Positions 33,514 through 45,569 of a stretch of DNA of 64,000 nucleotides are shown in pieces (the first letter of the stretch is position 1; each line of letters begins with the position of its first letter). The notes below the pieces were generated by a model. The model was given only the letters and a program-made list of their open reading frames with translations, did no database searches and was not told the DNA's origin. A program made the position numbers and the translations under genes. The stretch spans positions 124,001 to 188,000 of the forward strand of contig BCIM01000004.1 of NCBI GenBank assembly GCA_039545315.1. The letters run 5' to 3'. Origin of the DNA: Kondoa malvinella (lineage: Eukaryota > Basidiomycota > Agaricostilbomycetes > Agaricostilbales > Kondoaceae).

Positions 33514-35056
33514 ATGTCTACCTTTGATACCCTACCTGATGAGATACTCCAGCGTATATGCTCTCACTTGCTGCGATCAGAAGACCCAAGCTCTATTGCC
33601 AGATTTGCGCGCACGAGCAGGAAGGTCATGCAACATGCCCGATATCGATTTCTGTCTCTTTCGCATTCTGTCGATACTACACCTACATTGGTAGAATCCC
33701 TCAAAGACGCAGACATTGCTCGGCTAGTCAAACATGTCAGGTTAAAAATCAGCGACATTCCTTCCCTCGGTGTTCACAACGTCCTTGATCAGCTCAAGCT
33801 GTGTTCTCAAGTTTCAGCCTTGGATCTAATCGTCTCCAAACCAGTCGAAAAACCATCTATAGACGGATACGGGAATGCCATCCTGAATGATGAACAGCAA
33901 ATATGGCTCTCCCTGAAGATACCACAGCTCTTATCCAAGCTTCCTTTCTTACATGGTCTTCGTCGCCTCAATCCACACTATGGTTGAACTACCCGTATAC
34001 GAAGAGTACGGCCAAAATATCTTCATGTGGTTGAGGCATTGCATGAAGCTAGATGAGCTGGTCATTGACAATGGGCAGGCTGGTGGCTCGTGCTTCGAAA
34101 AGCCTACTCAAGAGATGTTGATTGGGCCATTGAACGAGATACCCCCTCTCACCATGCTAGGCTTTGATCATTATATTCGTCTCATGACTGGCATGGGTAG
34201 GTCGGTGTATTGTTTCCCACCTCCTTGGTCTCATGGACGGCATACAGTTCTGACGAGCTATGATATGCACGTGTCCGATCAGGTCAGGGAAGATCACTGC
34301 GGTCCGTTTCTTTCGCTTCAAAGGCAGATCCAGCTCATTTCATGAACAGAGCTCCTGGGAGAAACGGATACACAGGAAGATCTAGACGTGGGCAGTCGTC
34401 TACGCGGATCTCCAGTCGTCAAGAAGCTACTCCACAATGTCAAGCTGTTGCGCTTGATCATACCTAAACCCATCGAACCGGCCAACTATAGAACCGTCCT
34501 GTCTCTTTTCCCTTCTGTCACTTCGATCAGGCTACTGCGAGATCTTCGAGTGGACTCCTCTTCCGTGTCACTTGGCGACATCTTTCGTCCGCTACAAGAT
34601 CTTCCCCTCTTACAGCAAATCAGCATCGATACCGAATTGTTAGATATCCCAGGACAAGCTTACAGATCTCAACTCGAAGAAGGTCTCATACATGCAGACA
34701 ACTTTCCGTCATTGAAGAAGATTGTCTTGCTTTGGGACGCCAGCAAAGAGCGGATAAACGCATTCAAAAGCATCTTCTGCATGCTCAGAGATCGCCAGGG
34801 CCTTCTTGATCAACGGCCAGACATAACAGTGGAGATGCAAGTGTGCAATGATGAGCAAAGGACACGTCTGGCTAATACCATGGATGATGATCTCTGCTTT
34901 CTGCGCATGATAAAACGCGGTCGAGACTTTATTGCTTGGGATGATCGTGGAGGGCAACTAGCTAAGGAAATGCGAAGGGCGATAGGGGATCCGAACATGC
35001 CTGATGATCCTCAAGCAATTCGTCGGTATGCTCTTTCACCTTTGGTTGAGCGCTAG
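33514..35056 (+). CDS. F-box protein
   Basis: Predicted substrate receptor of an SCF ubiquitin ligase. The N-terminal F-box reads TFDTLPDEILQRICSHLL and continues PSSIARFARTSRKVMQHARY. The rest is a leucine-patterned region (ADIARLVKHVRLKI, SQVSALDLIVSKP, HCMKLDELVIDNGQ, VKLLRLIIPKP, FPSVTSIRLLRDLRV) typical of degenerate LRR-like repeats in basidiomycete F-box proteins. Two introns, about 33953-34000 and 34302-34350, restore one frame; without them the locus would look like three separate reading frames. It ends RYALSPLVER at 35056. Such proteins form large lineage-specific families, and no target can be named. It starts 110 bp after the NCBP3-like stop on the same strand. Confidence 0.82.
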
Positions 35057-35112
35057 CTGAGATTACTGCTACTCAGACGCAGGTCTGCCAGGCATCGATA
35101 ACTGGCCAGCTG

Positions 35113-35834
35113 CTATGTTGTGCATTTGAAGACGCTGTCGATGCGAAATTGGTCGCTTTGCAAGCTGTACACGTCAATCTGTCTGAGCAAGTCGATGTCG
35201 TCCCAAAACAAATGCAGTCCAAAGAAAGCAAGGGCAGTGAAGAGAAGAGCAGACACAGGCTCAAGGAGCTGTTCATTCGCCAATTTCAAGACAACTCTTG
35301 TGATCGGACGGCACGAGCTGTATGCGTAATCGCGAGCGTGTCCTGCGTAAAGGACAGACAAATCTCCGCGACCAGACATACTGTTGTGCCCCTCTTTGGA
35401 CTGAGAGGCTTTACCCCAGACCGCCATGATACCCAAAAACAAATGCATCAATGTAGTGTACTATAACAAGAAGCAGGATAGCTTCTGTATGCGCGATGCT
35501 CACATTAGCGGAGCAGTGATTCGGCGATAACTTGCCAGGGCAAAGGAAATAGCTGGAAGAATGCGCACGGAATGGGATAATGCGATCCCGCTGAACACAG
35601 ACCAAAAGGAGAATAGTGGATGGGCAAGACGAAGAGAGCCTTTTGATGGCTGATGCAGTAACGATCGACAATGCATGCGTGATGGATATTCTTGGTGTGT
35701 ATGCAAATTACAACCCTACCAGCTGCGACAGCATTGTTAGTACTGTCTGGTATCTGCTTGAAAGCGTACATACCCTCTCCATAAGCTTGACGAATCAATC
35801 TCAGCCTCTCTTTTCTCTCCTGTCCATGCCACAA
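35113..35834 (-). CDS. uncertain locus: possible small membrane protein downstream of SEC24
   Basis: The last exon (35113-35460) is convincing: TTLMHLFLGIMAVWGK, then a polar loop and PVSALLFTALAFFGLHLFWDD, giving at least two membrane helices and ending SVFKCTT. Upstream exons are unresolved. An intron near 35723-35776 with a perfect GTATGT donor and TACTAAC branch site is clearly real, but several frames stay open around it, and no ATG unambiguously starts the chain. It begins immediately after the SEC24 stop, so it could instead be a separate transcript starting further downstream. The protein is not recognised. Confidence 0.4.
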
Positions 35835-38800
35835 TCAGCGGAGGCTTTGCACAGATTGATACCACGCACCTAACAGGCTTGACTGGATCTGCTTATGACA
35901 CAGACAGAGGTAGTCCGCGTAGCTGCAGAGTACCCTCAGAAACATGCAATGTCTTGGAATACCAAGAGCTCACCCTAAGGCATCGTTGTTTGCATCTTCG
36001 ACTAGCAAATTTGCAAATTCCATCTAGGACACGGTCAGCGGTTGCAGGTATCCCCTCATATCTGACTCACCTCTGTTCCGTCCATTTGCTGCCGCGCTAT
36101 TAGAATTGGCAAAGAGCGATGCCGCTGTCGTATTTGCAACGCATCCAATAACGCTCGTACTTGCTCTGACAGTAGTGTAGGTAATCTGGGTAGTGCCGTC
36201 TATCATTGGGAACGAGATGGTCAGCAGACATTCACAGAAGGTGCACATCGGACTGACCATGCGCTTGTCAATCTCGTTCAGGTCGTCAACGCCATACAGG
36301 TCTTGCAGTATCTGCGGCGAGACACCCGCTCCGAGCCATAGTATCGCTGTCTCGCCATTGACTGTACATTGTCCAGCCTAAGCGGTAGCTCCTCTGCACA
36401 AAAGAAGATTACATACTGACTAGGTAGGCGCCATGCGCTTCCATGCGTTGATAGCTTGTCCGAAGCTGAGGAGGGTATTGAAAACGGCCATCTTCCCTGT
36501 ATGTTGCGTCTTCGGGGTGCAAGGCATGCAGAGGAAAGAATTTCGGGTACAAAAGTTCGACGACAGATGCTACTGAAATGGCTTTGATGATGCGCATGTA
36601 GTAGGTGCGGACATCCGATGCGACGGGACCACCTGCGATGGCTTTAGCATGCGATCGAATCCAGTAAAGTGAACTAACCTTTGAGCGCTTTCGTCTTCAT
36701 CAGACCTAATGCAAAGAGCGGGAAGAGCTTGTATGACTCCGGCAGTATCAGCTGTAAGTTTTGATCATGATTAGACATGGAGACAGCGTCATGACAAGGT
36801 AGGATCCTTACCTGGCCAGGTGATGTTGCGGAGGCACAGTGTTTCCGATACGACAATAGCGCTTTGACACACTGATCTGTCAGCCCGTCTCGGACGTCCC
36901 GCAGAGTCTTCGAGAGTGTCTGAGTGATAGCTGTGGATATAGAAGAGACTCAGTCAGTACGCTGACTGTTGCAAGCTTCCGTTAACCCACCTTCTTTCGC
37001 AACAATAGCTATTGTCGCATCCATGTCTGCTAACCGGAAGACATCGCCCAACTTGCTACTGACGGGTACAGCAATATTATGACACCTGACTCGCCGTTCG
37101 CCGAAAGCTGATGTATAGAGCACTGCGCATTGGAAATAGGCTTCTCGCTTCTCGTTCAATTTGCCATCGTGCTTGATGATCGCCGCTACTGCTTTATCCG
37201 AGTCGACGGTACCGAATTCAAGATCTGTAACATTGCGCTGGAAAAAGTTGCCAAAGTGATCCGATATCCGTAGTCCTGTGCAAAGCCAATCGCTAAGCTA
37301 TGCTATCAGCTTGAGCAAAAGGACTTGCCGTTGGAGCATCTTATCCGCATCGTGACACTGCATGCTGTTTCTCGCTCGACCAGCCCCTTCATCTCTGCTC
37401 GTACTGTCCTCCCATCTCTGACCGGGTCAAAGCGAGGGTGGAAGTAGATCTCGCCGCCAGTCAGACCAGTGAGCACGCCTGTAAGACAAGAACAATATGA
37501 ATGACCAAACGGCAATTCATGATAGTAAAGCTTACCTATACTAGCCACATCCACATATTGACTCGGAAAGAGGAACAGGTTCAAGCCAATACCCGCATCC
37601 ACGCATTCTTCTCCAGCCTGTCTATAGAAGGGATCTTGAGCCGTAAACAGCGTTCGTTCTTTATCTGTCCCATAGAGCTTGCTGTCTTCTCGATGTTTGA
37701 GTGAACCAGGTCCGATGGAAGGTAAAGAAGTTTGGAAAATGTTGGCTTGGCCGCCAAAGTATTTCTGTAATTCACTCCTTGGCTGAACATGGTTTAACAT
37801 GCCATAGCCAAGTAGTGACTTACAAGAGCGCCTTGACATGCTTTGATCGCTGCTCCAAGTGCGGCTTCTGCGATTTGGGTTTGGGCGAAAAGGGTGTCGA
37901 GAGATGTGAGAAGGTGCTCAATAGCCGGTCTGTCAGTCGATTGGGTCTCTTAGAGTTCTTGCTCAATGACACTATGCACTGACCTTGATTCTTCTGGGTC
38001 TACGAGAAGACCTTCATTGATCGGCACAAACATGTCAAGGATATCGCCAACGACCAGCATCTGCGCTTGTTCGAGTCCTGCCTGTCGAAGGTACAAAGCC
38101 TATCAGCACAAGCCGAGAACGCCAAGCATCCCACCGACTTGAAGGTTATAGAAGTGCACTGTCCGATCAAAGGTAATCAGGCCAACTCTTGCTCCCGGCG
38201 GCAAGCTCCCTCCCAGCCTTTCGCCATTTTCGTTTTCGGCTCCATAGAGAATATCTCTGATCCCACCTGCGACTTCTCGGATCATTCCACTTTGCGCAGC
38301 GGTCCAAGACACATCGATCGCAAAAACGTAACAGAGTGGTTCGGGTGTTCGAGAGCCTGGAACGGATTGGACTTGAGGTTTGGCTAATGGATCGCCTTTT
38401 GATTGTAGTGAAGGTGTAGAAGGAGGGTGAGCGGATAGTGCAGAAAGGGAAGGGGTGGATGAAGGAAGCTGAACCCAGTACTCTTTTGGGACGGCAAAGT
38501 CGATGGAACCTCGTTGGAGCTCGAGTCGATTATCAAGATCCAGTCGACGACCAGATGTGTCGAGATGAGAAAAGTATTCAGGCGGGACTGTGCGATCCAA
38601 GCAAGTGATGTTAGTCAACAACTCGACAAGACCAGGAAGACGACGCACCATCTGTTACGCTTTCGCACAAATTACACGCAAACTTCTGACCGCCTTCGAG
38701 GAAGATGCACCAAGGGTTGATGTATGCTCGACAGTCTTTACACCTCGGCGGACCAGCTTCGCCAAAGTCAACACATTGAACAGGTTCTTCGCCTGGACCA

Positions 38801-39564
38801 GGCTGAGCAAAAGGTTGTATGACCATACCGATAGGAATGTTGGAAGATGAAGCTAGATCGTCCGTCGCTGGAAGAGCGTAGGTTGTCATGCGCACGAATC
38901 GAGGTGTTGCATTGCCTTGATCGACAGCGACGAATTGAGTAGTCGAGAGAGGTACTTCCATACGGGAACAGGTGTAGTACATGCCTTCCGCTTCTGCATC
39001 AAGCTTGTGTTGGTTGGCCGCTTGTACAGCAATCGGAGAAGGTATTTGGTCTACATCGATGCGACCGCTACCTGAAGGATTGAGTTTCGCTTGTTGACCT
39101 GCAGCGTGAGGAGGTGCTTCGTGCAAATTGCCATGCGAATTTGCAACTTGAGCATATCGAGGGTCTTGCTGCTGCTGTTGGAAGGACTGCGGTTGATTGA
39201 ATTGCCCTTGAGACTGCTGATACTGGCTATTGGCATGTTGAGGAGGCATGTCAGGCTGATGCTGAGCCTGCAAAGTGGCTGCATTCGCGTCGTGGTGATA
39301 CGCTCGAGCGGATCTTTTAGCTCGGCTGGGAGCATTTTGACTGCCAGGACTTAACGCCATTTGCTCAAATTGCTGATTGACATTCTCTTGCTGATGCTGC
39401 TGACCTTGAGGGAAATAGCCTTGACCTGAAGATGAGGGAGTTTGCGCGCTCGGCGAGAAAGCAACAGGTGAACCCATATTGGCCAAGTATTGAGGCTGCG
39501 GTCCTGGACTGTGCACACCAGGCTGCTGACCATACTGGCTCTGCTGCTGATGCTGTCGATACAT
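35835..39564 (-). CDS. SEC24: COPII coat subunit Sec24
   Basis: Cargo-binding subunit of the COPII coat for ER-to-Golgi transport. The N-terminal 200 residues are Gln/Pro-rich and disordered. Then come AVDQGNATPRFVRMTTYALP, GMVIQPFAQP, the zinc finger CKDCRAYINPWC..CNLCESV, VPPEYFSHLDTSGRRLD, the trunk/vWA-like domain YVFAIDVSWTAAQSGM and GLITFDRTVHFYNLQ, LLVDPEESR, the beta-sandwich (TGGEIYFHPRFDPVRDG, ERRVRCHNIAVPVSSKL), the helical domain, and the gelsolin-like C-terminus ETAILWLGAGVSPQIL. The end SYADYLCLCHKQIQSSL matches the family C-terminus. The stop at 35835 follows from the simplest reading, and one more intron near the end is possible. At least ten introns are present, and the start is 65 bp from the SLX1 stop. 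Confidence 0.94.
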
Positions 39565-39629
39565 GGGTCAAATGACCGACACGTCGAAGTTGCTTGTCAA
39601 GCCCGAGTCTTTTGTCGTCAACGAATACA

Positions 39630-41075
39630 CTACAGTTTTACTCTACTGACGCCCAGTGACCCGACACTTTTTGGTTCAGGCATATCCTCATCCGAAAGTT
39701 GAGGCGTTTGATGCGCTTCGTCCTCTTCATCACCAAGCAGCAAACAACCCGCGTCAAAACTTCCTTCTGCAGCAGCTTCAAAAGCCATAGATCGCTCAAT
39801 GTCTTCGTCCGAGTCGACCGAGGAGAGAGAAGAAGTAGAATACGAACGCGATTTGGCTTTCGCTTTTGGTTTCGCCTTGGGCGATGTCGCGCGCTTCCTC
39901 TTTGGTCTGACGGGTTCTGGCTCTTCATCCTCATCTTCTTCTTCCTCTTCAACTATTTGACCTGCTGCGATTTTTGCCAGCTTCTTTTGCTTCTTGTCAT
40001 ACTTGCCTTCTGACGCGTCTTTTCGGCGGAAAGAACCTCGGATCAGCTGTGACCAAGCAGTAGGCGTCTTGCAAGTTGGACAAGGTCCTGAAGATGGAAG
40101 CAGAGATTCCGATGTGATGTAGCGCTCGGCAAGACAGGGAATATGTGAAGTTGATGAGCATTCTGGCGCTGGACAAAGAGTAAAAGAGAGGTGATCCTGC
40201 ATCTCACATCAATTCCAGCCCATAGGAGAGCACAAGACTTACTGTTGTATCGATAGCCTTTTTGCAGCAAGCGCACTTGTGCTTCTCATCCTGAACAGTC
40301 TTCCACTTGTCCCAATGCTCCATAGCCCAAGCGTAATCATCCACTTCAATTGGCGGTATGCAGTCTTCTTTCTTGTAACTTTTCGGCTGCTCCCTTGTCA
40401 TCCTCGCTCCATCTACTCCTTCCAGCCGCAAAATTGTTTCCACTTTACTGACATCAGGCCATTGACTCCCACTTGCTAATGCTTCATACGACGTTTTCCT
40501 TTTCGGCCCGACTTTAGCTGGAGGTGGACGAGTCAAAGGTCCTTTCCTCTGCGCTTCCTCCCAAACTTCTTTTGCCGTCTCACTATAAAACCTGACGCGC
40601 AAACCCAAACCATTCCAAGGATTCGAAACCAACATTCTTTGCAAAACAGCAATCTTGTGTTGGAAATGGTTTGCACCTGCTGCTTTTTTGAAATAACTTT
40701 CACCATGTTTGTTGCGCAAATGTCGACTCAACCAAGGTGATTGCCAGGCCCATTCAAATTGTAAAGCCGATAATTTCGAAGGGAAACCATGAACGTTTAA
40801 TTCCATTTCCCAAGGTCTGAAGAATTTCGTCTTGTGGGCTCCACCGGATTTGAGATCACCATTGTGTTGGCGGATACGACGAGGTGGATCGGGTGAGGAA
40901 CCAATATAAGTTCGGTTGGAGAAGACGCCGTCTTTCTTCCTGTGTGACGGGTGAGATAGTTGTTCGCGTGGTAGATAGTAGGAACATACGATCTGAGCAG
41001 ATAGCAGACGTAGAGGCAAGGAAAGACATGGTTCGTGAGCGTCGAGCGCGATGAAGGGGTGGGCTTCAGAGCCAT
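39630..41075 (-). CDS. SLX1: structure-specific endonuclease catalytic subunit Slx1
   Basis: GIY-YIG nuclease that, with Slx4, resolves branched DNA during replication-fork repair and recombination. The N-terminal nuclease domain is split by an intron: [20 protein letters not shown] continues as [19 protein letters not shown] and [20 protein letters not shown], the Slx1 form of GIY-YIG with the catalytic Arg and Glu region (ALQFEWAWQ). The C-terminal SLX1-type zinc/RING domain has [29 protein letters not shown] and [12 protein letters not shown], followed by a GxxIRG-like WSQLIRGSF. An acidic, Lys/Arg-rich tail of about 130 residues ([20 protein letters not shown]) extends beyond the usual length. 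Three exons. Confidence 0.94.
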
Positions 41076-41755
41076 CGCGGGGAATATGAAGAGTTCGCAG
41101 CGCGAAGGAACAGACAGAAGCTAGAAAGACTAGCTAATGGGACACTTTGATAGGTCGCGCAAGAGGAATAAACAAAGGCTCGGATCAGAGCAATGGGAAG
41201 AGGTATACGATGAAGCGGGTACTGCAGAATTAACCAGGGTATAGATGAGACAAGATGGCCGTGACGAGACAAGAGACAGCAGACGCGTTAATGAAGTGAA
41301 AGTCATTGAACAAGTTCTAAAGATTTCCCTGTCGTCTTTGCACAGCGACAGACTGATAAGAGAAATGCTCAGACAGCTGCAGCATATCGCGCGCAACGAA
41401 TAATTGCAGAAGATTCTCGCAGCAGAAGAACAGACTCATGCACTCCGGGGATGATTCTCCTCTTTGATCAACTCTGTGCTCCTACCGTATCCTCTGTGGT
41501 CGCTTGTTGCATGACCTTGCCTCCCAGCCATAATCTAAGCCAAGGAAGCGCGACCGAGCGAATGGGAATGTGCCTTCGACTGATTCAATGTTTTGATGGC
41601 GCACACGGACCCCTTTGCTCTGCTTTTCTGTTTTCTCTTCTGTTCGCGCTTGCTTGCTTCCGGACCACGAATCTCTCTGTTAACAACTCCCTCTCTCTCT
41701 CAGTACCCAACAACAACACTTTACACCCTCATACACAGTATCTCTAATCACAAAC
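41076..41755. promoter_or_regulatory. divergent promoter with CT-rich tract
   Basis: A 680-bp gap between SLX1 and the KNH-like gene. The last 80 bp contain a CT-rich tract (about 41687-41702) followed by an A/C-rich leader (CAACAACAACACTTTACACC), a pattern of strongly expressed fungal genes. No exon was seen. Confidence 0.5.
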
Positions 41756-42871
41756 ATGCGTACTTCTGCTGTCGTCGTCGCCCTCGCTGCTTTTGTCGGC
41801 CAAGCTTTCGCTCAAGCCCTTATCAACGTGAGTCCCTGCCTCTACCCTTTCTGGCTAGGATAAGACTGACGCGCTTCAATAGACCCCTGCTTCTCTTTTG
41901 ACTTGCCAGCCGTGAGTTTCTATCTTGCCACAATCGCTTGGACCCCTCGTCTGACTTTGTACTCCCAAGTGCCCTTCTATCCTGGTCTGGCGGAGCTGTA
42001 AGTCTCTTCTCAATCTCCAAAGTTGCATAGTCTGAACTTTGATATTTAGCCACCTTACTACCTCTCTATCTTGCCTGGTGGTCAATCTGGCGGTGCTCCC
42101 CTCAAGCAATTCGGCGAACAGTCCGGTACCAGCTTGTAGGTCTTCCTTCTTCCTTTATTCTCCCCTGGCTGATTGGTTTGCAGGACTTGGAACGTTGATT
42201 TGGCTGCTGGAACCTCCATCACGTGAGTCTGCAAGTCTACTCGAGTACCAAGTATGCTAAGCTTTGTTATTAGCCTGGCCGTCCGCGACAGCACTGGTGC
42301 CGTCAACTACTCTGACCAAGTCTCTATCACTGCTGGAAATGATGCTTCATGCGTTAATGGTGATGTTGATGCATCTGGAGCTGGTGGGGAAGTCGCTGTG
42401 GTGAGTTTATTTGTCAGCTATAAGCCTTTCGAGCTTGCTAACACCCTCGCTCAGACTTCAAGCGCTACTGCAGCAGTCGAATCTGCACAGAGCTCTGCTT
42501 CTGCAGCTACTTCAGGCTTGACTTCAGGCTTTGCAGGTGAGTTTCCGTCTGTCTTCATCTATGACCTTAAGCTGAAGATGCATGTTAGCCAACTCTGCCA
42601 TCAGCTCTGCAGAATCAGCCGCCAGCAGTGTCGCCTCAAGCGTCACCAGCGCTGCCAGGTATGTCCACGCGTGTAATTCTCGCAGACTTTGCTAATTGTT
42701 CGATACAGCTCCGTCCGCTCTTCGCTCACTGACGCCGCTTCCCGCGCTTCATCAGCCGGTGCATCTGCCTCATCCGCCGCTGCCAGTGCCACCCCCGACT
42801 CTGGCGCTTCAACCCTCGTCGCTTCGACCGGTGCTCTCTTTGCCGGACTCGTCGCTTTCGCCTTGGCTTAA
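41756..42871 (+). CDS. KNH-like, Ser-rich GPI-anchored cell-surface protein
   Basis: Predicted secreted wall protein. MRTSAVVVALAAFVGQAFAQ is a signal peptide. Splicing many very short exons (several under 40 nt) yields the beta-sandwich domain TPASLLTCQPALLSWSGGA, PPYYLSILPGGQSGGAPL, QFGEQSGTSLTWNVDLAAGT and LAVRDSTGAVNYSDQVSI, the Kre9/KNH-like fold common in basidiomycete Ser-rich GPI proteins. The C-terminal third is Ser/Ala-rich (SSATAAVESAQSSASAA), an O-mannosylated stalk, ending with a GPI-type hydrophobic tail, STGALFAGLVAFALA. Role: cell-wall component, possibly beta-glucan associated. At least eight introns lie in under 1.1 kb. Confidence 0.87.
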
Positions 42872-43829
42872 ATCAAGATTCGCCTTGCACAAACCTCATA
42901 GATCGCAGTGATACCATTTGGGCTCGGATGGACGTTCGGAGTAGTATTTTTACGCACGCATGGAGTTGCTTTTCCCACCCTTTTTGCAACGTTGGAGATC
43001 GTCATTTTTATATCACTCGTTTATGTGCTGGACTGGGCTGCTCTCTTCTTGTCACTTCTTTGCTTGTGAATTCGAATGTCGATGGATTCTCTGATGTTGC
43101 GCAGTGTCTGCCCTTCTCTTTAGCTATTCGCTTGCTTGTGCGACCGTCATGCCATGCACAAGATCTTCAGTTGTTGCTGAGAACTCGCTGGGTCTTACTT
43201 GCTTTCTCTCTCGAGCGGTCTCCGAGTTTGCGCTTCTTTCCTCGCGTCTTCTGCTTGGTCGGCCGACTGTCTCATGAGCTGCGTGGATCTCAGAGCTGCC
43301 TTAGTGCTTGTCTATCCCTTGATCACTCTCACTTGGTATAAGCTATCAGACGACGCTGCGGTGTTATGAGTAACTCGGTTTGGGCAATTGCTTGCAGTCC
43401 TTTGCTTGTTCTTGCTTTTGTACGTGTTTCCTCTTTCTCCTCGCATTCGTTTGACCGCAACTAATACTTCTGGCTGATCACAAACGAAGCTTTACGTGTG
43501 AACGTGTCAATCCAGCTTGACTTCCACCCGGTGACTAGTCAAACATTGATCTTCGCCGAGGGACTGTGAGACTTGGTGACAGGGGTAGAAAATAGCATTG
43601 AAGTGAACAAGACGAGATCAAAGGACACTTGGCATTCTTCCCATTTAGTTTATTGTACAATTTCTCTCCTTGCGTATTTACAGAAAACGATCGATTCTCT
43701 ACCCATTACAACAGCATGTAGGCGAATGATGAAAACGCTAATATCGCACTTGCAGCGAGAGGAAGCCTGCGTAATCCCGCTGACGTATCGTCTGGTGATG
43801 AATTATCTGCCAACAACTGTAAACTAGTA
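42872..43829. other. intergenic region without a supported gene
   Basis: This 958-bp region lies between convergent genes. It is T-rich at first (the probable 3' UTR of the KNH-like gene), and its open frames lack motifs. I see nothing I can annotate. Confidence 0.4.
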
Positions 43830-44405
43830 TCAGCAATGAGTATAGAGTCGATACAGATTAACACAAACTGTAGCAGTGGGTTGAATAGTCGATAGCGGTT
43901 CCCAAGGCACGTTTGTCGTCAACACCAAACCTTGGGTACCGATTTCCAATTCACATTGCGCTCGACCAGGCGAGATTTCGCTGCATAATTGTCGAAGCTC
44001 TTGACCTGGTGAATCGCGGTAAAAAGAATAGACTGATTCGTCAGCCGCAAAGGTTCCTGTTCCGTCATTTGAGCTTTTGAATCAAAGGAGCGATTGATGA
44101 AACGCACCGGTCACGGTAGTGGTTTCGATTTCTCCATTAGTGGCTGTAGGTGGAAGCTCGTATTGCCCGATGATCTGGTACTGCCTTGGAGCGTTAGTTC
44201 CGCCTCATACCGACAGACGAGAGCATACGCTAGTTGGTCCTTCACTAGGTAGAGGCTCGATAGGCAACACTTGCTCGGAAAAGAAGTATGATGTAGTAGG
44301 CTCTGGTAACAAAGCTGAATCGTGCGACAAGATAGGACCGTAGAGCGTCACTTGAGCTTGGGCAACAGCGAGCAATGAACCATGACATAGAATTCCTGAG
44401 CGCAT
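43830..44405 (-). CDS. predicted small secreted protein, unknown
   Basis: Not recognised. The ATG at 44403-44405 begins MRSGILCHGSLLAVAQAQ, a short signal-peptide-like segment, then VTLYGPILSHDSALLPEP and YFFSEQVLPIEPLPSEGP. After introns near 44190 and 44108 come YQIIGQYELPPTATNGEI and ETTTVTGTFAADESVYSF. The last exon, SPGQELRQLCSEISPGRAQC and LVLTTNVPWEPLSTIQPT, ends at 43830. The order (Thr/Pro-rich, few Cys, repeated TT/TV) resembles surface proteins of unknown function in basidiomycetes. The final exon may be trimmed by another intron. Confidence 0.6.
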
Positions 44406-44539
44406 CTTGCGTATTCTTACGTGGATGTAGGCAGACTATAGTATGACTGCCCAGAAAAGCCGCTATGCTATCATTTGCCAAGACTCTCAAGACATGTAGT
44501 CCAAAAAAACAAAGATGATTCAGCCGGCAGCGACAAGGC

Positions 44540-45085
44540 TTAGGGGCCTCTCAGCGGCCTCTTGATTGGCTTGCACCAGCGCGAAAAATATTCATAGAAC
44601 GCAAATGGATCTTGCGAAGCGTCATGCATCATGCCAGTTGTCGAGTCGGTGGACGAATATTGTTCACAAAGAGCAACGAAGCAAGTTTTCAGCTGGCCTT
44701 GGAGAGCCAATAACGAACCACGGGACCACAAATTGAGCAGAGAATCCTGAAAACATGCAATAGCTTTCTGTCCAAATGGTACTCAGCAACGCAATCCAGA
44801 GCAAGCATTTGCCATCACTTCAAAGATTTGTGCTGCTTCTTGCGTGCACGTAACATTGACGGAAGTCTTCAGCCGTCGTTCGTTGGCTTTGCAATGCTCA
44901 GACTGCAGCGGAGGACAAGCTGCCTATAGATCGCCAAAGCCTAGCGAACTCAATTCGTCACATTTTATAATATACGCTTTCAGTCATGCTGCCGTGGGTC
45001 TGAAGACAGCGGCTGTGTGGACTTTAGTATCTAGTGTTTGTGAAGCTACTTGCCGCCCATCTACACTTCGCTCGCCATACCCCAT
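44540..45085 (-). CDS. weak candidate: small Cys-containing protein
   Basis: A chain of four GT-AG-compatible exons can be drawn from the ATG at 45083-45085 (MGYGERSVDGRQ) through MTESAACPPLQSEHCKANER and TSVNVTCTQEAAQIFEVMAN to a last exon QLKTCFVALCEQYSSTDSTT ending KPIKRPLRGP. The junction into the last exon has no good donor in phase, and an alternative frame is also open. No signal peptide was seen. It may be a real lineage-specific gene or chance. Confidence 0.28.
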
Positions 45086-45194
45086 GCAATGCTATCGGCT
45101 GTGGTGCGAATCCTGGAAAGCTTCTTGACTGGTGTGCGGTGCGGCACCTTCTCTCCTCTTGCCGTCTCCTTACTCTTTCCAACACTTCTGCTTT

Positions 45195-45413
45195 CTAGGC
45201 CTCTTCCTCCTGGACTTGACTTATCATAATCCGCCTCCGAATCAACAACAACGAGCTTGACCGCAGCAGTATCCGCTCTCTAAAACTCGCAAGCGAAGCC
45301 CCAGAAAGAAGAGTGTCGATATCGTCTGATCTGCTGCTGCGACGTCCTGCATCCACATTGGCAGTCACACAAGGTCCTAGCGAGGTAGCTTTCCTGTTGG
45401 TCATGCGACTCAT
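45195..45413 (-). CDS. weak candidate: short hypothetical protein
   Basis: A single ATG frame of 72 codons: MSRMTNRKATSLGP, then DDIDTLLSGASLASFRERIL and a basic Leu-rich helix ending QVQEEEA. The helix-forming composition is protein-like, but there is no known motif, and upstream exons are possible. Confidence 0.3.
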   Translation of the reverse strand: MSRMTNRKATSLGPCVTANVDAGRRSSRSDDIDTLLSGASLASFRERILLRSSSLLLIRRRIMISQVQEEEA

Positions 45414-45569
45414 GCCGGCTTTCGGCGAAGAACACCTTTTCCGTGCGGCAGCTTAACAGGGACAACAGAGATTTAGGAGCTTAGTCAGTGTCTCAACCGC
45501 ACCTAGTAGTAGCAACGCCAATGTCTCGCGGAATTCGATAACGATTCAGCCCCACATCTCCGCCGCTTG

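Noticed and set aside
33514..35056. Apparent frameshifts breaking the F-box gene into three pieces
   Set aside because: Two introns of about 48 nt with GT-AG ends restore a single frame, so it is not a pseudogene.
42928..43341. Plus-strand frame of 137 codons after the KNH-like gene
   Set aside because: Cys/Ser/Leu-rich composition, no ATG context or motif, and T-rich sequence typical of a 3' UTR.
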